64,000 nucleotides of DNA from Brenneria sp. hezel4-2-4 (GTDB lineage: Bacteria; Pseudomonadota; Gammaproteobacteria; Enterobacterales; Enterobacteriaceae): assembly GCF_013155275.1 (NCBI RefSeq), contig NZ_JABJXS010000001.1:744001-808000 (forward strand). Direction: 5' to 3'. This document shows positions 53,560 to 61,417 of this stretch, one piece after another. The translations under genes were made by a program, and so were the position numbers. The notes beneath the pieces are model-generated. The model searched no databases. It saw only the letters and a program-made list of their open reading frames with translations, and was not told where the DNA came from. The stretch's first letter is position 1; every line of letters begins with the position of its first letter.

Positions 53560-55425
53560 ATGATGATTTTAAATAAGCTTGCCGTTTCACTGTCGCCGAT
53601 AGTGAACGGGATGCTGGCACTGCTCGCTTTTATGCAACAGCAACAATTGATGCTGGCATTATTAGCGGGGCTGACGATGCCGTTTTTTGCATCGATGAAA
53701 AGCGATGAACGGCAGAAAGCCCCACTATGGAAAAGGTTGATTATCGCTTTTTCCCTGCTGTGTTTTCTCTCTGGCACACTGGCCCCGATAGTTATCGGAT
53801 CCTTCCAGTGGCTGTATAAAACCAGACTCACCGGTGATAATACGGTACTGGCGTGGTCAGTACGGATTGCTTTCACTGTGACCGGGATTATTTTTCATAT
53901 TATGCTTCACCGGGTATTCACGCCGGAACTGGACAAAATAAAGAAACGCCTCGTCAGAAAAACAACGCTTGAACGGGAATTACGCACCGATGTCCGTACG
54001 GTGAAATCACTGCTGCCGGAAACACTGCATTATGACCCGCTGGATTATATCGACCTGAACAAAGGATTATTTATCGGCATGGACCGCGATGTTCAGCCGA
54101 TGTATCTGCCGTTAAAAGACTGGCAAAAACAACATGCCGATATTATCGGCACCACCGGGGCCGGCAAAGGGATTGCCACCGGGATATTACTTTATCAAAG
54201 TATTCTGGCTGGTGAAGGCGTATTTGTGATGGACCCCAAGGATGATGAATGGGCACCCCACCTTTACCGCAAGGCCTGTGAGGATGCAGGCAAACCTTTT
54301 GCCCTGATTGACCTGCGAAAAGCCCAATACCAGTTAAACCTGATTGAAGAGATCACCGCCGATGAACTGGAAGAGCTTTTTGTTGCCGGTTTCAGTCTGG
54401 CAGAGAAAGGTCAGGAATCAGACTTTTACCGTATCGACGATAGAAAGGCCGCTCGCATGGCGGCGCAATTTGTCAGTCATCACCCATCCTCGACTATCCG
54501 CGATATTTATAATGGCGATTATGTCCAGGGGATTGCGGAGGACATCAAAGCGTTTTTCGGCAAGATTGAAGAGCTGGCATTACTCAATGCCATCAACGCG
54601 CCGACAGGATTTTCGCTTAATACGATATTTGAGGAAGGCGGTTGCTGTTATGTCATCGGTTCAATGCGAAATAGCAAAATTATTACCGCCCAGCGAATGC
54701 TACTGGTACGACTTTACCAATTAGCGGAAAGGCGCGACCGGGTAAAAGATACGCCCCGCCCTATCGCCATCTTTCTCGACGAGCTGAAATACCATTTATC
54801 CAAACCTGCACTGGAAGGATTAGGCGCAGCGCGGGATAAAGGCGTGCATATCATCATGGCGCATCAGTCGGTCGCCGATCTGAAAGACTGCCCGGCGGAT
54901 TTGAAAGGCGATGCCGTTGTCGGCGCAGTTGTTGAAAACGCCAAATTCAAGCTGGTATACCGAGTTATGGATCCCGATACGGCTGAATGGGTGGCGAGAA
55001 TGTCCGGCACCATCTTAGTCGATGATGAAGTTCGCAAAGCGAAAACCGATGCCGTACTGACGGAAACCATCGACAGTGAACGCACCATCAGGCAGGCGGA
55101 GCGTTTCTTTATCGACAGCAATATGATCCTGAACCTGCCCGATTTTGTCAGCTTTATTTTTACAACAAAAACACTTCCCTCAGCCTCGCTGATTTCCCCC
55201 ATCAAGGTGCAAAAACGCGAGTTGGAGATCTGCTCCGTTTCTCCTGATATTGCCGCGTCGGCAGCGCCGGCAAAAATCGCGCTGGACTTCGACGAGGAAG
55301 AAGCAACACCCGCTTCAACGCCCAATGTCACGGCAACCCGGCCAGATCTTTTCTTTGAAGGGGAAAGAGAATCAACAAAACCGAGATCTGATGATGACGA
55401 AACACCGTCCTTGCTCAATTTTTAG
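53560..55425 (+). CDS. mobB: MobB-like type IV coupling protein (VirD4/TraG family)
   Basis: A protein of about 621 residues with three or four N-terminal membrane helices (1-130) and a cytoplasmic ATPase domain. The P-loop is DIIGTTGAGKGIATG, with GAGKG rather than GKT/S, and the Walker B-like segment is PIAIFLDELKYHLSKP. It delivers the relaxase-DNA complex to the VirB channel. The CloDF13/HPI-ICE naming (mobB coupling protein, mobC relaxase) is followed. AAGGAGG precedes ATGATG; 53560 or 53563 may be the start. mobC starts nine bases after the stop. Confidence 0.9.
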   Translation: MMILNKLAVSLSPIVNGMLALLAFMQQQQLMLALLAGLTMPFFASMKSDERQKAPLWKRLIIAFSLLCFLSGTLAPIVIGSFQWLYKTRLTGDNTVLAWSVRIAFTVTGIIFHIMLHRVFTPELDKIKKRLVRKTTLERELRTDVRTVKSLLPETLHYDPLDYIDLNKGLFIGMDRDVQPMYLPLKDWQKQHADIIGTTGAGKGIATGILLYQSILAGEGVFVMDPKDDEWAPHLYRKACEDAGKPFALIDLRKAQYQLNLIEEITADELEELFVAGFSLAEKGQESDFYRIDDRKAARMAAQFVSHHPSSTIRDIYNGDYVQGIAEDIKAFFGKIEELALLNAINAPTGFSLNTIFEEGGCCYVIGSMRNSKIITAQRMLLVRLYQLAERRDRVKDTPRPIAIFLDELKYHLSKPALEGLGAARDKGVHIIMAHQSVADLKDCPADLKGDAVVGAVVENAKFKLVYRVMDPDTAEWVARMSGTILVDDEVRKAKTDAVLTETIDSERTIRQAERFFIDSNMILNLPDFVSFIFTTKTLPSASLISPIKVQKRELEICSVSPDIAASAAPAKIALDFDEEEATPASTPNVTATRPDLFFEGERESTKPRSDDDETPSLLNF

Positions 55426-55433
55426 GAGGTTTC

Positions 55434-56180
55434 ATGCTTATCGCCACGCATAGCGAGCGCACCACTCGCAACAGCGAGAAGATAAAAATGCTGCTGAATT
55501 TCCTGAAGGAAGAAACCTACAGCGACTTTAAAACGCTGATGCTGCTGTTTGGCTTCAGGGATCACAAATCGCTTTATTCACTGCTGGCAAAAACTGAGCG
55601 AATGGGATTAATACAAAAGTATGTGTTTGAAGCACGGACGATGAAAATGTCATTATGGGGTATAACCAGCGATGGACTGGCCGTTGTTTTAACGCCGGAC
55701 GATGACATTTTCCCTGCGCGATTTGAACCATCAAAAATCACTGGCTGGACGCTGGAGCACCACCTTGATAATCAGGTGGCCCGGATCATCCTGGAGCAAA
55801 AAGGCGCGTCCGGGTGGGTAAACGGTGATCGTATGACCTTCCTCAGCCAGTATCAGGTAAAACACCGTCCAGATGGGGTGATCACACTCCCGGACGGAAA
55901 GGTCATCGCCATTGAAACGGAGCGCCGCCTGAAAACCAAAGCACGATACCAGTCAATCATCGCCAGCCATTTGCTGGCCAGGACGCAGAAACACTGGATT
56001 TACGTTTTCTATGTCGTGCCGGATCCGCAGAAAAAACGGGCGCTGGAACTGCTGTTTGGCAGCGTCAAGCACGTCATTATCAACCATCAGCACATACCGC
56101 TGGAAGTTCGCCACCGCAACGTTTTTCGTATTTATACTCTCGACGAGCTGCGACAACTGGAGCCGAGGCAATATTCATAA
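55434..56180 (+). CDS. mobC: MobC-like relaxase (MOBC family)
   Basis: A 248-residue protein resembling CloDF13 MobC (243 residues), the MOBC-family relaxase that nicks DNA without the HUH fold. The N-terminal part is a winged-helix-like segment (HKSLYSLLAKTERMGLI). The catalytic region has HRPDGVI (Asp147) and AIETERRL (Glu161, Glu163), a PD-(D/E)xK-type arrangement characteristic of restriction-endonuclease-like relaxases. Strong AGGAGG is five bases before the ATG. It is coupled to mobB, and its substrate oriT is probably at 52.8-53.5 kb. Confidence 0.85.
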   Translation: MLIATHSERTTRNSEKIKMLLNFLKEETYSDFKTLMLLFGFRDHKSLYSLLAKTERMGLIQKYVFEARTMKMSLWGITSDGLAVVLTPDDDIFPARFEPSKITGWTLEHHLDNQVARIILEQKGASGWVNGDRMTFLSQYQVKHRPDGVITLPDGKVIAIETERRLKTKARYQSIIASHLLARTQKHWIYVFYVVPDPQKKRALELLFGSVKHVIINHQHIPLEVRHRNVFRIYTLDELRQLEPRQYS

Positions 56181-56451
56181 ACTGGATCTGGCGTTGCCAA
56201 ATCTCATGGTGGGCTAAGAGCGAAATATAGTCATTCGCACCCTGAGAATTACACTTTTAAGTGATTCAGGGTATGCGCTTACTGGTTACGAATATTGAGC
56301 GGGAATCACGTGATGATCGCCGCTTTTCTTTCGAGCCAGTAGGTGCTCCCCGTTCGCTAACGAATACTCAGGGCATGCAGATAAACTGCTGGCTATATTT
56401 CTTTCGAAGAGCGTGGAATGCATACCAATCCCCGATGAGAAGGAGTTGGTA
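56181..56451. other. Left flank of a decayed IS110-type element
   Basis: About 270 bases between mobC and the transposase remnant, with no gene. In IS110-group elements the region upstream of the transposase encodes a bridge RNA, so the left-end sequence may lie here. I cannot define the element end, since IS110 elements have no terminal inverted repeats. An imperfect stem with ACCCTGAGAATTACAC and GTGATTCAGGGT occurs near 56240-56274. Confidence 0.35.
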
Positions 56452-57668
56452 ATGACTGCGACTAAACAATTTGCTGTACATGTTAGTCTAGACTGGGCAG
56501 ATAAAAAACACGATGTCTGTGTTCAGTTTAAAAACGGCGAACGTGTATTCCATGTGATTGAACATACAGCAGAAGCGCTTGATACCTGGCTTATGGAGTT
56601 ACACCAGAAGGTAAAAGGTAGGATCGCTATAGCTCTCGAACTGAAGAGGCCCCGTGGTGTATGCTCTTCAAAAATATCCGTTTATCACCGTTTTCCCTGT
56701 CCACGCTTTATCGCTAGCTCGTTACCGCCAGGCCTTCTCACCCAGCGGCGCAAAAGATGACCCGCAGGATGCTGAGCTGGCATTAGAGTTAATGCTACGT
56801 TATCCCCAAAAGATAAAAGCCATATGAACCCGATAATGCGGAGATTCGCTTACTTCAGTAACTGGTTGAAGATAAACGCCGTTTTGTGAACTGGCTAATC
56901 AACACGCTTAAACAGTATTATCCTCAGCCCCTGGAGTGGTTCTCACATCGGGGTAGCTTGCTACTGTGCGAACTGATTATGCGGTGGCCCAGTTTGCAAC
57001 AACTGAAACGCGCCAGGCACGATACGATCCGCAATTTTCTGAATGCCAAAGGTGGTCGCGCAATGGCCCTTACCGAGCAACGTGTAACGAATATTGATAA
57101 CGCGATCCCATTGACCACAGATCCGAGCGTTATAGAGGCTAATGCTTTGATGGCTACAGCACTGGCGACGCAAATTAAAGTCGTGAGTGAAATCATCAAA
57201 ACCTATGACGAACGAATCGAAACGCTGTTTGACACATTGCCAGATGCTGGGCTGTTCAAATCACTTCCAGGCATGGGGCCGTGTATGGGGCAACGAATGC
57301 TTGCTGCACTTGGTGATAACCGTGACCGGTTTAACAGCGCCGAGGAAATTCAAAACTACGCAGGTATTGCACCGGTGACAGAACGAAGTGGCCAGAAATC
57401 CTGGGTTCACTGGCGATGGCAATGTGCCAAGTTTGTCAGGCAGACCTTTGTTGAATGGGCCGCCAAGACGGTTAACTCATCATACTGGGCCAGACTTTAT
57501 TACCAGGGGCAGCGAGAGAAAGGGAAATCTCATTAATCAGCTATCCGGGCTTTGGCGTTTAAATGGATAAGGATCATTTACCGCTGCTGGAAGACCAAAA
57601 CCCGATACGACGAAGCGAAATATCTGCTGGCACTTGAAGCTCGACACTCGCCTTTACTGAAGCCATAA
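56452..57668 (+). pseudogene. Decayed IS110-family transposase
   Basis: The N-terminal DEDD RuvC-like domain starts intact (FAVHVSLDWADKKHDVCVQF, then IAIALEL). The frame shifts near 56645 and again near 56830 and 56865. The central and C-terminal part (RRFVNWLINTLKQYYPQPLE, LFKSLPGMGPCMGQRMLAALGD, Transposase_20-like) reads openly at 56886-57536. A last shift near 57535 leads to the native end (RYDEAKYLLALEARHSPLLKP) at 57668. With at least three frameshifts it is inactive. It lies between the mob genes and the AT-rich cargo. Confidence 0.85.
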
Positions 57669-57808
57669 AAAGCTTGTCGAATGTCTCAGGGCGTGAAGCG
57701 GAACTTACTCTTTTAAAACTCTTTAAAATGACTTCAATCCAACTATTAAACTGGAACATTCAAAATATCACTTACAAAGGTATGGAGGGTGACTCCATAC
57801 CTTTCAGG

Positions 57809-58099
57809 TTAGAATTTGAAATCTGATGCCTGAGCTTCAAGATATAATGTTTTTAGTAGGCTATATCCATATTCATGTTGGTTTACAGGAAAGAAAAAAT
57901 TCTTTCCACTTTGTATTATATTTAATCGATACAAACCAACTTCATTATCATAGTCAAACATATAATCCAGAGAAACATATATACCATTATAGTTTGTATT
58001 TACTAGGTCATCATTTGAGTTATAAGACCAGGTCATGCTGCCTTGCCTTGTTTCAGTGAGCATACGGTTAACAAAGTTAGCAATATTTTCTGGCAGCAT
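57809..58099 (-). CDS. Small unknown protein, second gene of a reverse-strand pair
   Basis: A 96-residue soluble protein of unknown family. It starts at ATG 58099, with GAGG nine bases upstream, four bases after the stop of the membrane-protein gene before it. It has many aromatic and asparagine residues (MTWSYNSNDDLVNTNYNGIY, VSLDYMFDYDNE) and no membrane helix. AT-rich composition, unlike the virB genes, suggests acquisition. The close coupling implies a joint function with the preceding gene. Confidence 0.55.
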   Translation of the reverse strand: MLPENIANFVNRMLTETRQGSMTWSYNSNDDLVNTNYNGIYVSLDYMFDYDNEVGLYRLNIIQSGKNFFFPVNQHEYGYSLLKTLYLEAQASDFKF

Positions 58100-58103
58100 T
58101 GCA

Positions 58104-58712
58104 TTATACCTCTTTATTCGTAAAAGTGTGTTTTGAATCAATCATATTCTTTATCTCCATAATTGATTCTCGAATTTCTCTTGATTTTCTATTCGGCAGT
58201 TTTTCTTGATGAGGTATATATCTCGCATCTTGAATATTTTTTTCTAGCTTATTTATGACCTCAGCCTTGGTGTCAAAAAATGCTTTATCATCCAAGGATA
58301 CGAAATTATTTGCGATGTTTCTATGTAACTTAAGTGCAAATCTGAAATTCAATGATAGTTGCCCATATTGATGGTTCGCCAAGTCATCAAGAGATGATTC
58401 ATAGTATGAAGAGCATACATGAGATAAATGTGAAACAGTTTGATTTTTAAATCCCTCGACTCTTTCTCGCATTTTTTCCTGTGTGCTTTTGTTTATTTTT
58501 ATTGCATAAATAATTTCCATTACAGCAATTATTAATGCTACCAATGTAGCTACTGACGCATAGTAAGAAAATGCTAGCATATTTGATTGAGACTCTGATA
58601 TTTCTTTCTTGAATATCAAAGATACAATACATAAAAACACACATACTATTGTATAAACGACTCTAAATTTGTTATCTTTTAATTTTTCACGCATATTTAA
58701 ATTGCTCAGCAT
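58104..58712 (-). CDS. Membrane protein of unknown function, first gene of a pair
   Basis: A 202-residue protein with two N-terminal membrane helices (VVYTIVCVFLCIVSLIF and YYASVATLVALIIAVMEII) and a helical, lysine-rich cytoplasmic domain of about 120 residues. No known family is recognised. The layout of two helices plus a cytosolic domain recalls effector proteins of membrane-acting defence or toxin systems, but I see no diagnostic motif. The stop is four bases before the start of the next gene. AT-rich. Confidence 0.55.
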   Translation of the reverse strand: MLSNLNMREKLKDNKFRVVYTIVCVFLCIVSLIFKKEISESQSNMLAFSYYASVATLVALIIAVMEIIYAIKINKSTQEKMRERVEGFKNQTVSHLSHVCSSYYESSLDDLANHQYGQLSLNFRFALKLHRNIANNFVSLDDKAFFDTKAEVINKLEKNIQDARYIPHQEKLPNRKSREIRESIMEIKNMIDSKHTFTNKEV

Positions 58713-59115
58713 TTTTCACATGTTTTATCTTATTTTTCTGATGGTTAACTTCAACTCCACTACCGTTAGTTTTTATCTTGTAACATAGCTATTATATCGC
58801 GCTGTTTTGAGAAGGGGAATAGACGTTGTTACTTCTGTCCTGTTAGACTATCTTGGGTTGAACAATACAACTCAATTTGATCAATGTCCGCCTCTGGCAC
58901 GGAGCGGACAGAGAGTAAAGTCACCAAGCACCTTGAACAGCGCCGTCTGATGCTGCAATGGTGGGCTAATTTTCTGGATGCTAACAGCAACGGTCTGGTT
59001 AGGCTGTGTGACAGTATCAGAACGGTGGCAAGGAACGGTATTCCGGTTCCGTTTGACGCCAGATGTTTCTGTTCCGCACTATCAACAAACTGGAACAGGC
59101 TCCCGACAGCCACGA
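58713..59115. other. Region with integrase relic between membrane pair and ccdAB
   Basis: About 400 bases. The first half is AT-rich upstream sequence of the two-gene unit and must hold its promoter. The second half contains the integrase fragment listed separately. No other feature is supported. Confidence 0.4.
58884..59000 (+). pseudogene. C-terminal fragment of a P4-type integrase
   Basis: The stretch around 58920-58990 reads TKHLEQRRLMLQWWANFLDA, which matches the extreme C-terminus of P4-family integrases (compare HLEARKAMMQWWSDYLDA in the integrase at 25659). No catalytic part precedes it. The remaining frame to 59132 does not look like integrase. It is a relic of another element integrated earlier. 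Confidence 0.7.
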
Positions 59116-59430
59116 CTAAATGCCGTCAATGAGGAAATCGATGGCAGCCTTTACCTGAGTACGATACTGCGACGCATCACAAAACACCGCCCCCAGGGCC
59201 TGGACAGGAATACTTGCCAGCTCGTGCGTCATTACGGCGTACTCTTTGCCGTCCGTCAGCCTGACGACGGGGACAAGGCGATCCGGTCGGCGGCCTGCCG
59301 GATACTTTTCAACAGGGAGCAACGGGATCACTATCCGACGATTTAACTGCCCAATAATATCGCTCGTGGCATCGAGCAACAGCGGATAAACGGCGCTTTT
59401 CCCAGTATTACCGTATACGGTGAATTGCAT
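59116..59430 (-). CDS. ccdB: CcdB toxin (DNA gyrase poison)
   Basis: A 104-residue CcdB-family toxin that poisons DNA gyrase. The family pattern is seen in MQFTVYGN, SDIIGQL, RRIVIPLL, LVPVV and MTHELASIPVQALG, with a C-terminal FLIDGI corresponding to the WGI of F-plasmid CcdB. The usual tryptophan near the C-terminus is replaced (FLIDGI), which may affect gyrase poisoning. The gene directly follows ccdA by two bases. Confidence 0.92.
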   Translation of the reverse strand: MQFTVYGNTGKSAVYPLLLDATSDIIGQLNRRIVIPLLPVEKYPAGRRPDRLVPVVRLTDGKEYAVMTHELASIPVQALGAVFCDASQYRTQVKAAIDFLIDGI

Positions 59431-59432
59431 GG

Positions 59433-59669
59433 TTAAAACGCCCTGTATTCATCACTGAAACAGCCGTTTTCATCATGAAAACGATTTAATGCGTCGATAG
59501 CCTCCCTGTTTTCTTCGTGCCATTTTTTCGCTTCATGACGGCGAAGCTCCGCATCCAGTGCGGTTGACAGAGTAGCACTCAGGTTAATACCCGCTTCACG
59601 CGCTCTTACCAGTAAGGCACGCTCTACTGTCATGGTCACGCTCTGCGTGTTGCGTTGTTTCACGGTCAT
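59433..59669 (-). CDS. ccdA: CcdA antitoxin
   Basis: A 78-residue antitoxin with an N-terminal ribbon-helix-helix (RNTQSVTMTVERALLVRARE) and a flexible acidic C-terminus (NGCFSDEYRAF) that binds CcdB. It is the first gene of the operon. Upstream AT-rich sequence with several TATAA-like elements near 59700-59720 should carry the autoregulated promoter. Confidence 0.93.
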   Translation of the reverse strand: MTVKQRNTQSVTMTVERALLVRAREAGINLSATLSTALDAELRRHEAKKWHEENREAIDALNRFHDENGCFSDEYRAF

Positions 59670-59989
59670 GATTGCTCTCCTGTATGAGATACGTGCGTAT
59701 TACACGGTATAATACACTTATCATAACACCAAAAACAGGCCCAGCTACCGTTTTAGTCCTGCAAACGTCACCGTCAGCCGTCATACCTAAGCCGTCGTTT
59801 ATAGCAATCAGCGGTGTAAAAACGCCGTTTGCGAGATGCGCGGGCTCTTTGCCGCCCGCACCCGCAGCCTGAGAATTTTCCGGGTATTCAATGCCCGGAA
59901 AATTCTCAGGGAAATTAAAAACGCCGTCACGCTGGCTGCTCCGATATCAGGTTAACACCGCCTTCCTTTGCGGCGTCTTGGGCTTCAAA
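59670..59989. other. Intergenic region between ccdAB and ardC
   Basis: About 320 bases. It holds the ccdAB promoter region (59670-59740), a GC-rich stretch and the strong hairpin at 59868-59910. No gene is supported; frames here are shadows. Confidence 0.45.
59868..59910. terminator. Perfect 17-base inverted repeat downstream of ardC
   Basis: CCTGAGAATTTTCCGGG at 59868-59884 pairs exactly with CCCGGAAAATTCTCAGG at 59894-59910, with a nine-base loop. It is 80 bases beyond the ardC stop on the minus strand and could end ardC transcription. It lacks a long U tract, so another role, such as recombination or a protein site, is possible. Confidence 0.55.
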
Positions 59990-60934
59990 TCAAACCTTAT
60001 CCATCAGATAGCGATGCGCTTTCGATGCTGCGCTGGCGGCTTTGAAAATATAGCGCTTGTCGTTCTTCAACGCTTTCAGCCAGGAAGCGATATAGCTTTC
60101 ATGCTGCACCTCTCCGACGATCCCCAGATCCGCCATCAGGAACGCGCTTCCCAACTCGGCGATCAACTCTTCAAAGGCGTAACCTTCACTACCAAACTTC
60201 CCTTTCATTTCACGGTTAAGCCGTTTTTTACCACCACTCCAGTGAACCAACTCATGCAGGCCGGTGGCGTAGAAATTAGCGGCATCAGAAAAAAGGTGAC
60301 GCTCCGGTAACCAGACCTCATCAGTTGAGTGTCTGAAAAAGGCATTTTGTCCTTTCTCAATGATGTTTGCGCCGCTCTTCTGGAACAGATTTTCAGCCTC
60401 CGGCAACGGGTCAAAGGTTGCTTCTGGGCTGACTGTTTCAGTTGTCAGCGGAAGGCCATCGATTTGTTCAACATTGAACACATTGAAGGTTTTCAGCATC
60501 GGGATCTGGTCGATGTCACCGTCTTCGTTTTCTTTCTCTAAGGTTGTATAGAAAATGGCTGTCGTGCCGTGCTCGCCTTTGCGAACCTGACCACCGACTG
60601 CCTGTGCTTGTTTGTAGGTCATCCAGCGTGAATCACCGAAGCCCTGTTTTGACGCGCTGCACCACAACAGCATGATATTCATTCCGCTATACGCGATACC
60701 GGTTGCGAAGTTGGAAGGCAACCCAGACATGCCCAGCACTCGTTGCCACGGGCAAGACCACGGTTTTACACCAGTTTCAAGCGCTGCAATGATGTTGTCG
60801 GTGACGGTCTGATAAGTATCTGTTCTGGTTTGAGAAAATTTCGTTTTTGAGGAGCCTGACTGCTCCAGCGGGGATACGCTGGTCGCCGCTGCGGTGTTAG
60901 GGGCGCTAGTCTGGGTATGCAAGGAAATGATCAT
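59990..60934 (-). CDS. ardC: ArdC-like antirestriction protein
   Basis: A 314-residue protein with an N-terminal ssDNA-binding domain of DUF1738/ArdC type (TDTYQTVTDNIIAALETGVKP, WSCPWQRV) and a C-terminal zinc metallopeptidase-like domain with HELVHW (HExxH). ArdC proteins protect transferred DNA from host restriction. The ATG at 60934 has GGAGA upstream; the frame runs on to 61126 through a repeat region and is not credible there. The gene is preceded by a long inverted repeat, as seen for leading-region genes expressed soon after entry. Confidence 0.92.
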   Translation of the reverse strand: MIISLHTQTSAPNTAAATSVSPLEQSGSSKTKFSQTRTDTYQTVTDNIIAALETGVKPWSCPWQRVLGMSGLPSNFATGIAYSGMNIMLLWCSASKQGFGDSRWMTYKQAQAVGGQVRKGEHGTTAIFYTTLEKENEDGDIDQIPMLKTFNVFNVEQIDGLPLTTETVSPEATFDPLPEAENLFQKSGANIIEKGQNAFFRHSTDEVWLPERHLFSDAANFYATGLHELVHWSGGKKRLNREMKGKFGSEGYAFEELIAELGSAFLMADLGIVGEVQHESYIASWLKALKNDKRYIFKAASAASKAHRYLMDKV

Positions 60935-60951
60935 GTTTTTTCTCCGTCGGT

Positions 60952-61104
60952 GGTGTGATTTTCGTCTTCGTATCGCCTGACGGTTCGCTTTCCCGGCATC
61001 GTTCCGGCACGCAAGGGCGCAGCATGCGTGCCATTTACCCTTGCGGGACGGGTTGTGTTGGGAAACGATTAACCGGAAGCTGATACGAAGACGGAAATCA
61101 CGCC
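60952..61104. repeat. Long imperfect inverted repeat upstream of ardC
   Basis: GGTGTGATTTTCGTCTTCGTATC at its left arm is written here only by position: 60952-60974 pairs with 61082-61104 at 21 of 23 positions, with the two differences being T/C changes that give G-T pairs. The sequences inward (60979-60994 and 61060-61076) pair partly, and GCAAGGG (61011-61017) pairs with CCCTTGC (61038-61044). The whole 153 bases can fold into one long foldback next to the ardC start, the form of single-strand promoters or priming sites in leading regions. Confidence 0.7.
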
Positions 61105-61417
61105 GGAGAAAAAACTGACACTGCATAACCGGCCGTAGCGCCCCTTGGTTCGCAGTGGTGACAATGAGTTAAGGCTGGAGTTTAGAACTTGAATTTAGCT
61201 ACGTCAGTTCAGACCTGAGTTGGCAGGATTCCTGGGTAAGGCAAGCTCAAATCTGACATTCTGCTTTGAGCAATAAGCGAACTATCTGTTTGCAGAAAAT
61301 AAGTATCTTCATGCTGTTATTTACACTATGCTTACCAACAGTTAGGATATTAACCCTACAAAAAGACAAGTTACTTTACATGACGATCATTAATTCTGAT
61401 ATTTTTATGGGTGAAAC
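61105..61417. other. Intergenic region between the ardC foldback and DUF2971 gene
   Basis: About 310 bases with no supported gene. The frame at 61266-61508 overlaps the next gene and has no ribosome-binding site. The AT-rich end should hold the promoter for the DUF2971 gene. Confidence 0.4.

Noticed and set aside
59891..60310. 139-residue plus-strand frame over the ardC 3' end
   Set aside because: It is a shadow of ardC on the opposite strand, with no ribosome-binding site.
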